From NCBI GenBank assembly GCA_016722655.1, contig JADKIR010000005.1, positions 248,001-312,000 of the forward strand: a stretch of DNA of 64,000 nt. Direction: 5' to 3'. Origin of the DNA: Cytophagaceae bacterium (GTDB taxonomy: Bacteria; Bacteroidota; Bacteroidia; Cytophagales; Spirosomataceae). Shown here piece by piece: positions 1 through 8,865 of the stretch (position 1 is its first letter; each line of letters begins with the position of its first letter). Both the position numbers and the translations under genes were made by a program. The notes under the pieces were generated by a model. That model searched no databases, was not told the origin of the DNA, and saw nothing but the letters and a program-made list of their open reading frames with translations.

Positions 1-1
1 A

Positions 2-850
2 GAAAAAATTAAAGAATCAGCAAAAATTCAGCTGTCAAATACAAATACTTATACCGTTGAAACCAATCTGGAAGCTTACAAAAAGTTAGTTAAAACTATC
101 GATAAACGTGAAGCCAATGGAAATGAGTTATCATATAAAATACTTAAGGAATTTTATAACATTGATTTTAAATTCAGTGAAGAAATTAATGCTGAACAAA
201 TAAAGACTTCACAAATCAAACTCATAAATAAACAGACTGAAAAAGAAGAAAAACTGGTATTAATTTCAAGAAATGAAGGGTTTTCAGCGAAGATTTCACC
301 CGATATTTCCTATTTAATTAAGCTAAATATTCCTGGTTTTCAGGAGTATTCCGGTATGTTTGCCTTGAAAATGGCCGATGCTACCGGCATGAGTTATATT
401 ATGAAACTCATCTCGAAAGAAAAACCTGTGATTGAACCAAAAATTCAAGAGAAGCCTGTTGCAGTTGTGGAAACGGTATTGGATGTAACAAATATAAAAA
501 AAGGTGTTAAATATCCGCTCCCGGGAGTCAATTTTGAAAAGAGTAAAACTATCCTTGTACCAGGTGCTGAATCAAAACTGGAAGGATTATTGAAATATTT
601 GAAGGATAATCCTAAAGTCAAGGTGGAAATCGCCGGGCATACTGATAATGAAGGTAATGACCAAAGACTCAATCAGAGACTTTCTGAGTTCAGAGCCAAA
701 GTGGTTGCCAATTACTTCTTCAATAAAGGCATAAATTCAGAAAGGTTAAAAACTATCGGTAAAGGTTCTTCTGAGCCTTTGGTTCCAAATGAAACCGAGG
801 AAAATAAAGCCAAAAACAGAAGAATTGAAATTATGATTTTTGATAATTAA
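2..850 (+). CDS. OmpA-family C-terminal domain protein (5' end outside window)
   Basis: The reading frame is open from the first bases of the window, so the true start lies upstream; an ATG at 356 is only an internal methionine. The last roughly 115 residues form an OmpA-like peptidoglycan-binding domain, with the typical stretch around AGHTDNEG, the NQRLSEFRA helix and the closing NRRIEI motif. Such domains anchor outer-membrane proteins or lipoproteins to the cell wall. The part upstream of the domain (about 165 visible residues) is not recognised. The gene ends 4 bases inside the convergent sua5 gene, with no room for a terminator between them. Confidence 0.85.
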   Translation, partial: EKIKESAKIQLSNTNTYTVETNLEAYKKLVKTIDKREANGNELSYKILKEFYNIDFKFSEEINAEQIKTSQIKLINKQTEKEEKLVLISRNEGFSAKISPDISYLIKLNIPGFQEYSGMFALKMADATGMSYIMKLISKEKPVIEPKIQEKPVAVVETVLDVTNIKKGVKYPLPGVNFEKSKTILVPGAESKLEGLLKYLKDNPKVKVEIAGHTDNEGNDQRLNQRLSEFRAKVVANYFFNKGINSERLKTIGKGSSEPLVPNETEENKAKNRRIEIMIFDN

Positions 851-1806
851 GACTTGGCTGCTGCCCGCTTTAGCCGGTCATTAATGGCAAGTCCAAGACC
901 ATGCTCGGGTACTAATTCCACAAAAATCTTTTCCAGATTGGTTTTATCAAACCATCTCAGACCTTCAAACAGATTTCTGGCGGCCTCTTGCAGGTCGCCA
1001 TTTTTGCTTAGAATAAATTGATTTTTAATATCAATTTCGTTTTGTGGTAAATTAAAACCTAAAAAACCAATATTTCCATCATTATTGAGCTGCGATGCCG
1101 AAGATAATATTTCAATTTTTTTGTTGGGAGAATAATGCCTTTCCAGCATTCCGGGAGCCTGCGGATTTGAACTAGAATGTTCTTTAAGAATTACTTTTTC
1201 CTGTAAAATATCCTCAATTTTCTCTATTTCGAGCCCTCCTTTTCTATATATTATTGTTTTTCCTGTTTCCTGGCCAATAATGGTCGATTCGAGCCCAACC
1301 CGGCAATTTCCACCATCCAAAATATAAGGAATACGGTCTCCCAATTGGTCAAAAACATGGCCGGCCGACGTGGGTGAAACATATCCAAACGGATTGGCAC
1401 TTGGAGCTGCCAGCGGAAAATCCAGGTTTTTAAGTAATTCCAGAGTTAAAATATGATCAGGAACTCTGACCGCTACCCTACAAAGACCACTAGTTACTAT
1501 GTCAGGGATTATTTCTTTCTTTTCGAGCAAAAAAGTAAGGGGTCCCGGAGTGAAAAATTGAGCAAGTTTTTTAAATTTTTCAGGAAAAGACCTGGTGTAT
1601 TTATTTATGACATCTAAATCTGAAACATGAATGATTAATGGATCAAAAGTTGGCCGGTTTTTTACATAGAAAATTTTTGAAACTGCAACAGGATTCAAAG
1701 CATTTCCAGCCAAACCGTACACTGTTTCAGTCGGTATAGCTACCACTTCTCCTCTTTCGAGCAAGCTTTTGGCTTCATAAATATTTCTACCTGTTTTGGC
1801 TGTCAT
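847..1806 (-). CDS. L-threonylcarbamoyladenylate synthase, Sua5 type
   Basis: The protein makes threonylcarbamoyl-AMP from threonine, bicarbonate and ATP, the first step of t6A37 modification of tRNAs that read ANN codons. The first about 200 residues are the YrdC/TsaC fold, with PTETVYGLAGNA near residue 25, APSANPFG in the middle and the GLESTIIG segment. At 319 aa it is the long Sua5 form with a C-terminal extra domain rather than short TsaC. Its ATG overlaps the stop of the upstream truA(-GNAT) gene (ATGA overlap at 1803-1806), so the two tRNA-modification genes are translationally linked. Confidence 0.93.
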   Translation of the reverse strand: MTAKTGRNIYEAKSLLERGEVVAIPTETVYGLAGNALNPVAVSKIFYVKNRPTFDPLIIHVSDLDVINKYTRSFPEKFKKLAQFFTPGPLTFLLEKKEIIPDIVTSGLCRVAVRVPDHILTLELLKNLDFPLAAPSANPFGYVSPTSAGHVFDQLGDRIPYILDGGNCRVGLESTIIGQETGKTIIYRKGGLEIEKIEDILQEKVILKEHSSSNPQAPGMLERHYSPNKKIEILSSASQLNNDGNIGFLGFNLPQNEIDIKNQFILSKNGDLQEAARNLFEGLRWFDKTNLEKIFVELVPEHGLGLAINDRLKRAAAKS

Positions 1807-3011
1807 AGTTCTTTTTCAAAATACAAAATATCTTCTTCGGGATTATAATTATAGGGTTGAGTTAGTTCAAAGCCAAATTTTTGGTATGAATTAACAGCAA
1901 TTTCAAGCCTTTTGAGTGTATCCAGTTTCATTTTTTGATAACCTTTTAATTTTGCTTCTGACAAACAAATTTCAATAAGTTTTCTTCCGATTCCCAGGCC
2001 ATGAAATTCAGGTTTTACATATAATCTTTTCATTTCACAAACCCCTTCCTCAATTTTTCTCAATGCCACACATCCAATTTCAACTCCCGATTTTTCGGCG
2101 ATCCAAATACTACCTTCCGGTTCAGCATATTTGCCTGGTAGCTCGTCCAGTTCCTTCTGAAAGTCCTGAAAACAAAGCGAAATACCCAGATATTCCTGAT
2201 ATTCAGTGAAAAGGCTTTTTACTTTTTCTATATCTTTAGCTATAATTTTTCTAATTATCATGTCATTTTGAAAATATCCTTCGGGATAATTTACCATTTC
2301 AAGGGTCAATCCCAATGCTTTTGCAGCCATTCCTGCATTCTCCCGTTTTTTTGATAAAATAATCCTCTCAAAATCTTCAAGACTAATTTTTCCAAAACCC
2401 ACCAATAACTGAGTCCCAACAATTGCTCTCACCATTCCTCTTAAAAACCGGTTGGCCTTGATATGAAGTTCCAAAATATCTTCATTATATATCCAGAAAG
2501 CCTCTAATATTTGGCAATCAAAAGTTTTTACATCGGTTTTTACCTTGCTAAAAGCTTCAAAATCAGTATGTTTTTTTAAAATTTCACAGCATTTATTTAG
2601 TAATTCCAGGTCAGGTTTCTTAAAGATTAATGCCGCGATGTCATTATAAAAAGGGTCTTTTTTGTGGATTATCCTATAAATATATTTTCTTGAAACCGCA
2701 TCAAATCTGGAGTGAGCGTCTTCAGAAAGATAGTAAATATTTTTTATGGAAATATCTTGTGGTAAAATCTTATTTAAGCGATTGACTAAAAGTTCAGGGT
2801 TTTCAATTTCTTTTTCAGTTTGAAAATGTGCAAATTGTTGTCTTGAATGAACGCCGGTATCGGTCCTGGAACTTCCGTTTATTGTAATTTTTTCTGAAAA
2901 AACTAAAAAAAAAGCCTTTTCAAGTTCTTCCTGAATCGTAATAGCATTGGGCTGAATCTGCCAGCCACAATAGTTTTTTCCGAGATAAGAAATTTCCAGA
3001 AAGTACTTCAT
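1803..3011 (-). CDS. truA: tRNA pseudouridine(38-40) synthase TruA fused in frame to a GNAT acetyltransferase
   Basis: Residues 1 to about 248 are TruA, which converts U38-U40 of the anticodon stem to pseudouridine. The catalytic Asp lies in GSSRTDTGVHS and the family's NRFLRGMVR motif is present. From Met251 the chain is a GNAT-type acetyltransferase with the acetyl-CoA loop region around GLGIGRKLIE and the usual NSYQKFGFE end; its substrate is unknown. TruA alone is normally about 245-260 aa, so 402 aa is unusual. One extra A in the short A run just before Met251 (T4 at 2266-2269 on the plus strand) would end TruA as ...YFQK-stop and leave the GNAT gene starting one base later. The fusion may therefore be a sequence error. 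Confidence 0.85.
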   Translation of the reverse strand: MKYFLEISYLGKNYCGWQIQPNAITIQEELEKAFFLVFSEKITINGSSRTDTGVHSRQQFAHFQTEKEIENPELLVNRLNKILPQDISIKNIYYLSEDAHSRFDAVSRKYIYRIIHKKDPFYNDIAALIFKKPDLELLNKCCEILKKHTDFEAFSKVKTDVKTFDCQILEAFWIYNEDILELHIKANRFLRGMVRAIVGTQLLVGFGKISLEDFERIILSKKRENAGMAAKALGLTLEMVNYPEGYFQNDMIIRKIIAKDIEKVKSLFTEYQEYLGISLCFQDFQKELDELPGKYAEPEGSIWIAEKSGVEIGCVALRKIEEGVCEMKRLYVKPEFHGLGIGRKLIEICLSEAKLKGYQKMKLDTLKRLEIAVNSYQKFGFELTQPYNYNPEEDILYFEKEL

Positions 3012-3015
3012 GGGC

Positions 3016-3023
3016 CAAAATTA
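3016..3023 (-). promoter_or_regulatory. Bacteroidota -7 box upstream of truA
   Basis: On the minus strand this reads TAATTTTG, matching the Bacteroidota -7 consensus TAnnTTTG. It ends only 4 bases before the truA ATG, so a transcript from it would have almost no leader. I see no clear TTTG -33 box at the usual distance, which lowers confidence. Confidence 0.35.
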
Positions 3024-3110
3024 CGGAATTTTCATCATTTCGTCATTTGGATTTCCTCACAATAATTTTTTTTGATAGCTTGCAAATTCTTACAAAACCT
3101 TGAATAAATA

Positions 3111-4316
3111 ATGAAATTAACAGTCAGAATTCAACTCATCGTCATGATGTTCCTTATGTTTTTTACCTGGGGTGCCTGGTATGGTCAGATGGGCAAATAT
3201 CTTTTTACCGCACTAAATGCCACCGGGGATCAGATTGGACGGGCTTATACCACTTTTTCAATTGCCTCTATCGTTGCCCCGTTTTTTGTTGGAATGATTG
3301 CTGACAGATACTTTTCAGCACAAAAAGTGATGGGTGTTCTTAATTTAATTGGTGCTGGAATTTTGTATTTGCTCATTCAAACCAAAGACCCCGATTTATT
3401 TTTCTGGTATATTCTGGCTTACACTTTAACATTTGCTCCAAATCTTGCTCTCTCCAATTCGATTGCAATGAATCAAATGAAAGACCCTGGTAAAGAATTT
3501 CCATTTATCAGAGTTTTTGGAACAATTTCCTGGATTGTAGTCACCAATATCGTGGGATTTTATGCTTTAGGTGACAAAGTTGATATCTTTAAAATTTCCA
3601 TGATTACCTCTGTAGTTTGGGCCATTTTCTCGTTTACTTTGCCTGATACCCCACCAAAATCCACCGGAGAAACTTCACTCTCCAAGATTTTAGGTGTAGA
3701 TGCTTTTGTCTTATTTAAGGATAAATCTTTTTTGGTGTTTTTCATTTCTTCAGTTTTAATTAGTATTCCTTTGGCATTCTATTATGCTCATGCCAATCTG
3801 TCACTCACTGAATCAAATCTAAGCAACGTTGAAAACAAAATGTCATTTGGGCAAATGTCTGAAGTGTTGTTTATGTTATTAATTCCTTTTGCTTTGCAAA
3901 AATTTGGAATTAAAAAGATGTTGATTGTCGGTTTAATCGCATGGATAATCAGATTTATAGCATTTGGTTATGGGGATGGAATTTCCAGTCAATGGATATT
4001 AATTATTGGAATTTTACTTCATGGGGTATGTTATGATTTCTTCTTCGTGACCGGACAGATTTATACCGACAATAAAGCAGGTGAAAAGATAAAAAGTTCG
4101 GCTCAGGGATTAATTACACTCGCCACATACGGCATTGGAATGGGTATTGGTTCATTATTATCAGGAAAGGTTTTGGATGCTTATACTACTATTCAAAATG
4201 GGGTTACAATTCATAACTGGACAGCAGTTTGGTGGGTACCGGCCTACATAGCGATGGTTGTTATGTTATTATTTATTTTGTTTTTTAGAGATAATACTCA
4301 AAAAGTTCAGAATTAA
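3111..4316 (+). CDS. Nucleoside:H+ symporter family MFS transporter
   Basis: This 401-aa integral membrane protein has about twelve hydrophobic segments and no signal peptide. The N-terminus carries FFTWGAWYGQMG, and a PFFVGMIADRYFSAQ loop follows TM2, both typical of the Nuc_H_symport (NupG/XapB) branch of the major facilitator superfamily. The later segment FPFIRVFGTISWI also fits. It probably imports nucleosides across the inner membrane with protons; the exact substrate cannot be read from sequence. It is a stand-alone gene between truA (divergent) and fumC. A T8 run at about 4363 may mark its transcript end, but I do not see a convincing hairpin. Confidence 0.85.
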   Translation: MKLTVRIQLIVMMFLMFFTWGAWYGQMGKYLFTALNATGDQIGRAYTTFSIASIVAPFFVGMIADRYFSAQKVMGVLNLIGAGILYLLIQTKDPDLFFWYILAYTLTFAPNLALSNSIAMNQMKDPGKEFPFIRVFGTISWIVVTNIVGFYALGDKVDIFKISMITSVVWAIFSFTLPDTPPKSTGETSLSKILGVDAFVLFKDKSFLVFFISSVLISIPLAFYYAHANLSLTESNLSNVENKMSFGQMSEVLFMLLIPFALQKFGIKKMLIVGLIAWIIRFIAFGYGDGISSQWILIIGILLHGVCYDFFFVTGQIYTDNKAGEKIKSSAQGLITLATYGIGMGIGSLLSGKVLDAYTTIQNGVTIHNWTAVWWVPAYIAMVVMLLFILFFRDNTQKVQN

Positions 4317-4436
4317 ATTCATTTTGAAGATTTTATTAAATAAGAAACCGTCAAAATGGCGTTTTTTTTGTTTTTATATATATTAAAATGAGTAAATATT
4401 TAAAGCAAAAATTTGTCAATTATATGATTTTAATTA

Positions 4437-4467
4437 TTTGTATATCGTTTGGTAGATACTAAATTTG
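4437..4467 (+). promoter_or_regulatory. Bacteroidota-type promoter of fumC (-33 TTTG, -7 TAAATTTG)
   Basis: TTTG at 4437-4440 and TAAATTTG at 4460-4467 are separated by 19 bases, matching the Bacteroidota housekeeping consensus TTTG-N(17-23)-TAnnTTTG. The fumC ATG lies 25 bases further on. This is the best complete promoter match in the window. Confidence 0.65.
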
Positions 4468-4492
4468 TGCTTAATTATTCAAACAAAAAATA

Positions 4493-5893
4493 ATGGAATA
4501 CAGAATCGAAAAAGATACCATGGGGCAGGTAAAAGTGCCTGTAAATGTATATTGGGGTGCTCAGACTCAACGCTCCATTGAGAATTTTCAGATAGCTCAT
4601 GATATCAATAAAATGCCTTAGGAAATCATCAGCGCTTTCGCTTATTTGAAGAAGGCAGCTGCTTTAGCGAATCTTGACGCCGGCGTTATTGATGAAGAAA
4701 AAACAAAATTAATAGGGATTGTTTGTGATGAAATTCTTGAAGGCAAACTTGACGACCAATTTCCATTGGTAGTATGGCAAACCGGTTCGGGCACTCAATC
4801 CAATATGAATTGTAACGAAGTTATTGCTTATAGAGGCCACGTAATTAAAGGTGGAGAGTTGTTGGATGAAAAAAAATATTTACACCCCAACGATGATGTA
4901 AATAAATCACAGTCTTCAAATGACACCTTCCCTACTGCCATGCACATTGCTGCTTATAAGATTTTGATGGAAAAGACAATTCCGGGAATAGAAAAACTTA
5001 GAGATACGCTGGCACAAAAATCAAAAGATTTTATGTCAGTTGTAAAAATCGGGCGTACCCACTTCATGGATGCTACTCCGCTAACACTTGGACAGGAGTT
5101 TTCTGGTTATGTTTCACAACTAAATCATGGAATAAAAGCCATAAAAAATACCCTTGCACACTTGTCTGAGCTTGCTCTGGGTGGCACAGCGGTAGGTACA
5201 GGTATCAATACACCTGATGGTTATGATGTAAATGTAGCCAAACATATTGCTGCATTGACAGGATTTCCATTTGTAACAGCAGAAAATAAATTTGAAGCTT
5301 TGGCAGCTCACGATGCGATTGTGGAAGCACATGGGGCTCTTAAAACAGTTGCAGTAAGTCTGATGAAAATTGGAAATGATGTCAGAATGCTTTCGTCAGG
5401 TCCAAGATCTGGTATTGGTGAGATTTTTATTCCTGACAATGAGCCAGGTTCGTCAATTATGCCGGGAAAAGTGAACCCTACACAAAGTGAAGCGATGACA
5501 ATGGTTGCGGCACAAGTTATGGGTAACGACGTAGCCATTAATATTGGTGGTGCAACCGGTCATTTTGAATTAAATGTATTTAAGCCGGTTATGATATATA
5601 ATTTCTTGCATTCAGCTCGCCTGATTGGAGATGTATGTGTGTCATTCAATGATAAATGTGCTGTAGGAATAGCTCCATTGCATGAAAACATTACCAAACA
5701 TGTAAATAATTCTTTAATGTTGGTTACCGCTTTAAATACCAAAATTGGATATTATAAAGCCGCAGAAATAGCCCAAACAGCCCATAAAAATAACAGTACT
5801 CTCAAAGAGACTGCTGTAAAATTGGGTTATTTGACTCCGGAAGAGTTTGACCAATGGGTTAAGCCTGAAGAAATGGTAGGAAAAATTAAGTGA
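4493..5893 (+). pseudogene. fumC: Class II fumarate hydratase with an internal TAG stop at codon 43
   Basis: The product would be fumarase of the TCA cycle (fumarate + water to malate). Translation from the ATG at 4493 gives the normal family start (KDTMGQVKVP, WGAQTQRSIENF), then hits TAG at 4619-4621 directly after NKMP. The same frame continues as IISAFAYLKKAAA and carries the rest of FumC, including GSGTQSNMN, the catalytic region TFPTAMHIAA and the signature GSSIMPGKVNP. One substitution in that codon restores a full-length protein of about 466 aa. A restart at TTG 4646 would give 415 aa without the conserved N-terminus. TAG is the ordinary stop of mnmA and of the acyl-CoA dehydrogenase gene here, so recoding is unlikely. 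A base-call error or recent nonsense mutation is the likely cause. Confidence 0.9.
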
Positions 5894-5946
5894 TTTTATT
5901 TGGAAATCAAGGGTATATGATTAATTTTGATCAAAAAATTGGAATT

Positions 5947-6231
5947 ATGAAAAAAACAGTATTCTATTTATTCTTAATGGTTGCTACTTTTTCGCTTTCA
6001 AGCTTTGGGATTGCTGATAATCCAAAAGCCACAATGACAATTCAAAATTCAAGCAGAACACCTTCTGTTGCTCCCAAATCTAACCTTTCTGCAACTGTTT
6101 CTTTGTTGCCAGAGACTGGAGTTGTTGATAAAGCTAAAGAATCTGAAAAAACAAAAGGCCTACTGGCTCAATTTTTTAGTTTCGTATTTTCATCAGTAAC
6201 TAAATTGATATTCGGGCTGATTTCTAAATGA
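5947..6231 (+). CDS. Small secreted protein of unknown function
   Basis: This 94-aa protein starts at the ATG at 5947, where a clear signal peptide begins (MKKTVFYLFLMVATFSLSSF). The frame is open further upstream, but that stretch lacks signal-like sequence and would start inside the fumC end. After the signal comes a Ser/Thr/Pro-rich middle and a hydrophobic C-terminal helix (about residues 71-92) that could sit in or on a membrane. I recognise no domain. It follows fumC by about 50 bases and ends before a hairpin terminator, so it may share the fumC transcript. Confidence 0.6.
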   Translation: MKKTVFYLFLMVATFSLSSFGIADNPKATMTIQNSSRTPSVAPKSNLSATVSLLPETGVVDKAKESEKTKGLLAQFFSFVFSSVTKLIFGLISK

Positions 6232-6254
6232 TTTCAAAATTATTATTAATATTG

Positions 6255-6288
6255 AACGTTGTCTCTTGAAAAGGCAACGTTTTTTTTA
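6255..6288 (+). terminator. Hairpin terminator ending at the next start codon
   Basis: AACGTTG at 6255-6261 pairs with CAACGTT at 6275-6281, with some extra pairing inside the loop, and a T8 run follows. The T run ends at 6287 and the ATG of the beta-propeller lipoprotein begins at 6288. Confidence 0.7.
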
Positions 6289-7319
6289 TGCGATTATCAA
6301 TACTATTATTATTTATTTTTTTTATATCCTGTAAAAAGGAAGAAATCTCTGAAAACCTTGGTGCACAAAAAGGTGATATTCTGATTGTAAATGGCGGAGA
6401 TAACAGTTTAACTTTAATCGATACCAAAACTTTGGAAAAAAAGAATCAATTTTTTCTCCAATCCAAAGAAAATACATTTGCTCACCATATTTATTTTAAT
6501 CATGATAAAACTGAATTCTCGGTAGCATTGCCGGAATTTGATTTTTCTGACGCCCATGACTATTTACATTTTGTGGTTGCATTAGGAAATGTAGGTATTT
6601 TTGATTCAAACACAGGTCAAAGAAAACAATTTTTTGGAGTGCCATTTGCCAATTATAATGCTTTATTTTCCAAAAAGTCTGATGAGATTTGGACCGGCCT
6701 AATGAGCCATTCCGGTAAAGTAAATATATATTCCCGGTCTGATAATGCACTATTAAAGGAAATCTCAGTAGGACCTGACCCCACAGAATTGCTAATTGTT
6801 AATAATGGAGCACACGCAGTAGTAGCATGTGGGGAAACCTCCTTTTTAACTGTTATTGATACCGAAAAAAAGGAAATTATAAAAGAAATCAAAATTGACC
6901 CATACCCAACCAATGTTTGGAAAGGCTGGTCTGATGATGTTGTTTTTGTGGAAAATGCGGTGAGAAATTCTTTGAATGTAGTAAATATTTCTACACTTAC
7001 TGTTACCGATTATATTGATTTTCCTTTTAAACCAGGCATGATGGTTTTTAATGATTTAACCCAGGAACTTTGGATTTGTGCGGGACCATCCCAAAACAAG
7101 GTATATATTTATAAAAAAAACGCAGGGAAGTGGAATAAAACCTCTGAAATTGCTACTGAGAATGATCCTCATCAGATAGCCTTTTTTGATAATGATAATA
7201 AAGCTGTGGTAATCAATCAAAAATCAAATACAGCCATGATCTTTGATGTGAACAAAAAAGAACTTTTAAAAAAAATAATTACGGGCTCCAAACCTAATGG
7301 GATCGCAGTTTGGGATTAA
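6288..7319 (+). CDS. Beta-propeller (YncE/YVTN-type) lipoprotein
   Basis: This 343-aa protein begins with a lipoprotein signal peptide ending in FFISC, with Cys15 as the lipid site, so it is probably an outer-membrane or periplasmic lipoprotein. The rest shows repeated units of the YVTN/YncE beta-propeller kind: NSLTLIDTKTLE, FLTVIDTEKKEI, NSLNVVNISTLTV and TAMIFDVNKKEL, each about 40-50 residues apart. Such propellers usually bind partners and are not enzymes. The start codon follows a terminator T run directly, with no Shine-Dalgarno sequence. A Nudix gene follows after 9 bases and is probably co-transcribed. Confidence 0.75.
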   Translation: MRLSILLLFIFFISCKKEEISENLGAQKGDILIVNGGDNSLTLIDTKTLEKKNQFFLQSKENTFAHHIYFNHDKTEFSVALPEFDFSDAHDYLHFVVALGNVGIFDSNTGQRKQFFGVPFANYNALFSKKSDEIWTGLMSHSGKVNIYSRSDNALLKEISVGPDPTELLIVNNGAHAVVACGETSFLTVIDTEKKEIIKEIKIDPYPTNVWKGWSDDVVFVENAVRNSLNVVNISTLTVTDYIDFPFKPGMMVFNDLTQELWICAGPSQNKVYIYKKNAGKWNKTSEIATENDPHQIAFFDNDNKAVVINQKSNTAMIFDVNKKELLKKIITGSKPNGIAVWD

Positions 7320-7328
7320 ATAATTAAG

Positions 7329-7862
7329 ATGACGTTATTACAAAAAATAGAAAATTACAAAAGTGATTTTGAGGAAGAATCGGAATTTAAAATGCGGTTT
7401 ATTGATTTAATAAATACAAACAGCAAATGTTTTTCCAGAGAATCTTTAGCAGGGCATATTACAGCATCTGCTTTTATTTTTGATAAAATTCACCAAAAAA
7501 TTCTTTTAATTCATCATAAGAAATTAAATAAATGGCTCCAACCGGGCGGTCATTGTGATGGAGATTCAAATGTTTTTGAGGTAGCAAAAAAGGAAGTTTG
7601 GGAAGAAACCGGCCTGAATTCTGTTATTTCAGATGGTGAAATTTTTGATTTAGATATTCACACTATTCCTGAAAGAAAAGGAGTTCCTGAGCACGAACAT
7701 TTTGATGTAAGATTTTTATTTTTTGCTGATAGCAATATTCCACTGGTACAAAATCATGAAACTATCGATTTGGGCTGGATTGATATAACTCTAATCAGGA
7801 ATTTTTCAGAAGAAAAATCGATATTAAGAATGGCAGATAAAGTGATTAATTCAGAATATTAA
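7329..7862 (+). CDS. Nudix hydrolase
   Basis: The 177-aa protein carries a Nudix box at about residues 75-98 (GGHCDGD...EVAKKEVWEETGL), which binds Mg2+ and cleaves nucleoside-diphosphate-X compounds. The first Glu of the textbook box is replaced by Ser in the CDGDSN context; this variant, preceded by LQPGGH, is known in one Nudix branch, and the EVWEETG metal-binding helix is intact. The substrate cannot be inferred. It lies 9 bases after the propeller gene and overlaps the convergent holA by 17 bases. Confidence 0.88.
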   Translation: MTLLQKIENYKSDFEEESEFKMRFIDLINTNSKCFSRESLAGHITASAFIFDKIHQKILLIHHKKLNKWLQPGGHCDGDSNVFEVAKKEVWEETGLNSVISDGEIFDLDIHTIPERKGVPEHEHFDVRFLFFADSNIPLVQNHETIDLGWIDITLIRNFSEEKSILRMADKVINSEY

Positions 7863-8865
7863 AAATCAAATCAACATATAAATCTCCTTCGGAAGTCATT
7901 CCGGCTTCAACCCCTTTTGATTTTTGGTCAGCAATTCTAATTTGATGAATAACTTTCATTAACTGTCCTATAGAATAGCTCTGAGCCGCTTTTTTGTAAT
8001 CTTTAAGAAAATATGCATTCACACCCATAATGGTTGCCAACTCATTATCAGGCCGATTTTTTAATGCATGCAATAGAAGTACTTTCGAAAAAAAATTGTA
8101 AAGAATTATCAGATTGGGAGTAATGGGATTATCTCTGGTGTTGTCGCCAAAATATTTTATTATTTGAAAGCATTTTTTAGAGTTTTTCTCAATAAGTGCT
8201 TTCTGAAGTTCAAAAACGTTGTATTCCTTCGAAATCCCAACATATTTTTCTACTGCTGTGGCGTCAATAGCTTCATCCTCTTTAAGATTTAACTTAATTT
8301 TATTGATTTCATTATGAATAGACTGGAGGTTATTTCCAATATGTTCTGAAAGTAGCTGGACAGCTTTGGGACTTATTTTCAAAGCAATTCCTGCACAAAA
8401 ATTTATAATAAAATCAGGAATTTCATAATCATACATTTTTTTGAAATTATGAACTTCTCCATGTGTCAAAAAGCTTTTTACCCAAGATTTCCGCTCATCC
8501 TGAGCCTTACCAAATGCAAGGACCAAAATGGTAGTATTAAGGGGATTTTTAACGTAATTTTCTATTAATGTTTGATTTTCTTTATTGGTAAGGTCGGAAA
8601 TTTGATGTGCTTCTTTTACTAAAACCAGCTGCCTTTCGGCCATCATCGGGAATTTTCTGGCGTAATTAATGATATCACCGGTACTAATATCTTTACCGTA
8701 TAATACGTATTCATTGAATCCCTTTTCAAAATCGGGAATGGCAATATCCAGAATTTTTTGTGCAAACTGATCAATATAGTAAGGTTCGGTACCATGTAGA
8801 AGATATACAGGTTTGAGACTTTTTGAGTTTAGTTTGCCAATTATTTGTTGGTAATTATTCGCCAT
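7846..8865 (-). CDS. holA: DNA polymerase III subunit delta
   Basis: This 339-aa protein matches HolA, the delta subunit that opens the sliding clamp in the clamp-loader complex. It has the family's N-terminal features (KPVYLLHGTEPYYIDQ, DFEKGFNEYVLYGKD) and the FPMMAERQLVLVKEAH segment, a degenerate AAA+ fold without Walker motifs, and an all-helical C-terminal domain. It is the last gene of comEB-acpH-holA and overlaps the end of acpH by 11 bases. The length is normal for the family. Confidence 0.92.
   Translation of the reverse strand: MANNYQQIIGKLNSKSLKPVYLLHGTEPYYIDQFAQKILDIAIPDFEKGFNEYVLYGKDISTGDIINYARKFPMMAERQLVLVKEAHQISDLTNKENQTLIENYVKNPLNTTILVLAFGKAQDERKSWVKSFLTHGEVHNFKKMYDYEIPDFIINFCAGIALKISPKAVQLLSEHIGNNLQSIHNEINKIKLNLKEDEAIDATAVEKYVGISKEYNVFELQKALIEKNSKKCFQIIKYFGDNTRDNPITPNLIILYNFFSKVLLLHALKNRPDNELATIMGVNAYFLKDYKKAAQSYSIGQLMKVIHQIRIADQKSKGVEAGMTSEGDLYVDLIFNILN

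Noticed and set aside
4340..4372. Terminator after the nucleoside transporter
   Set aside because: There is a T8 run, but the bases before it do not form a convincing stem.
4619..4621. TAG as a recoded sense codon
   Set aside because: mnmA and the acyl-CoA dehydrogenase gene end naturally at TAG, so TAG works as a stop here.
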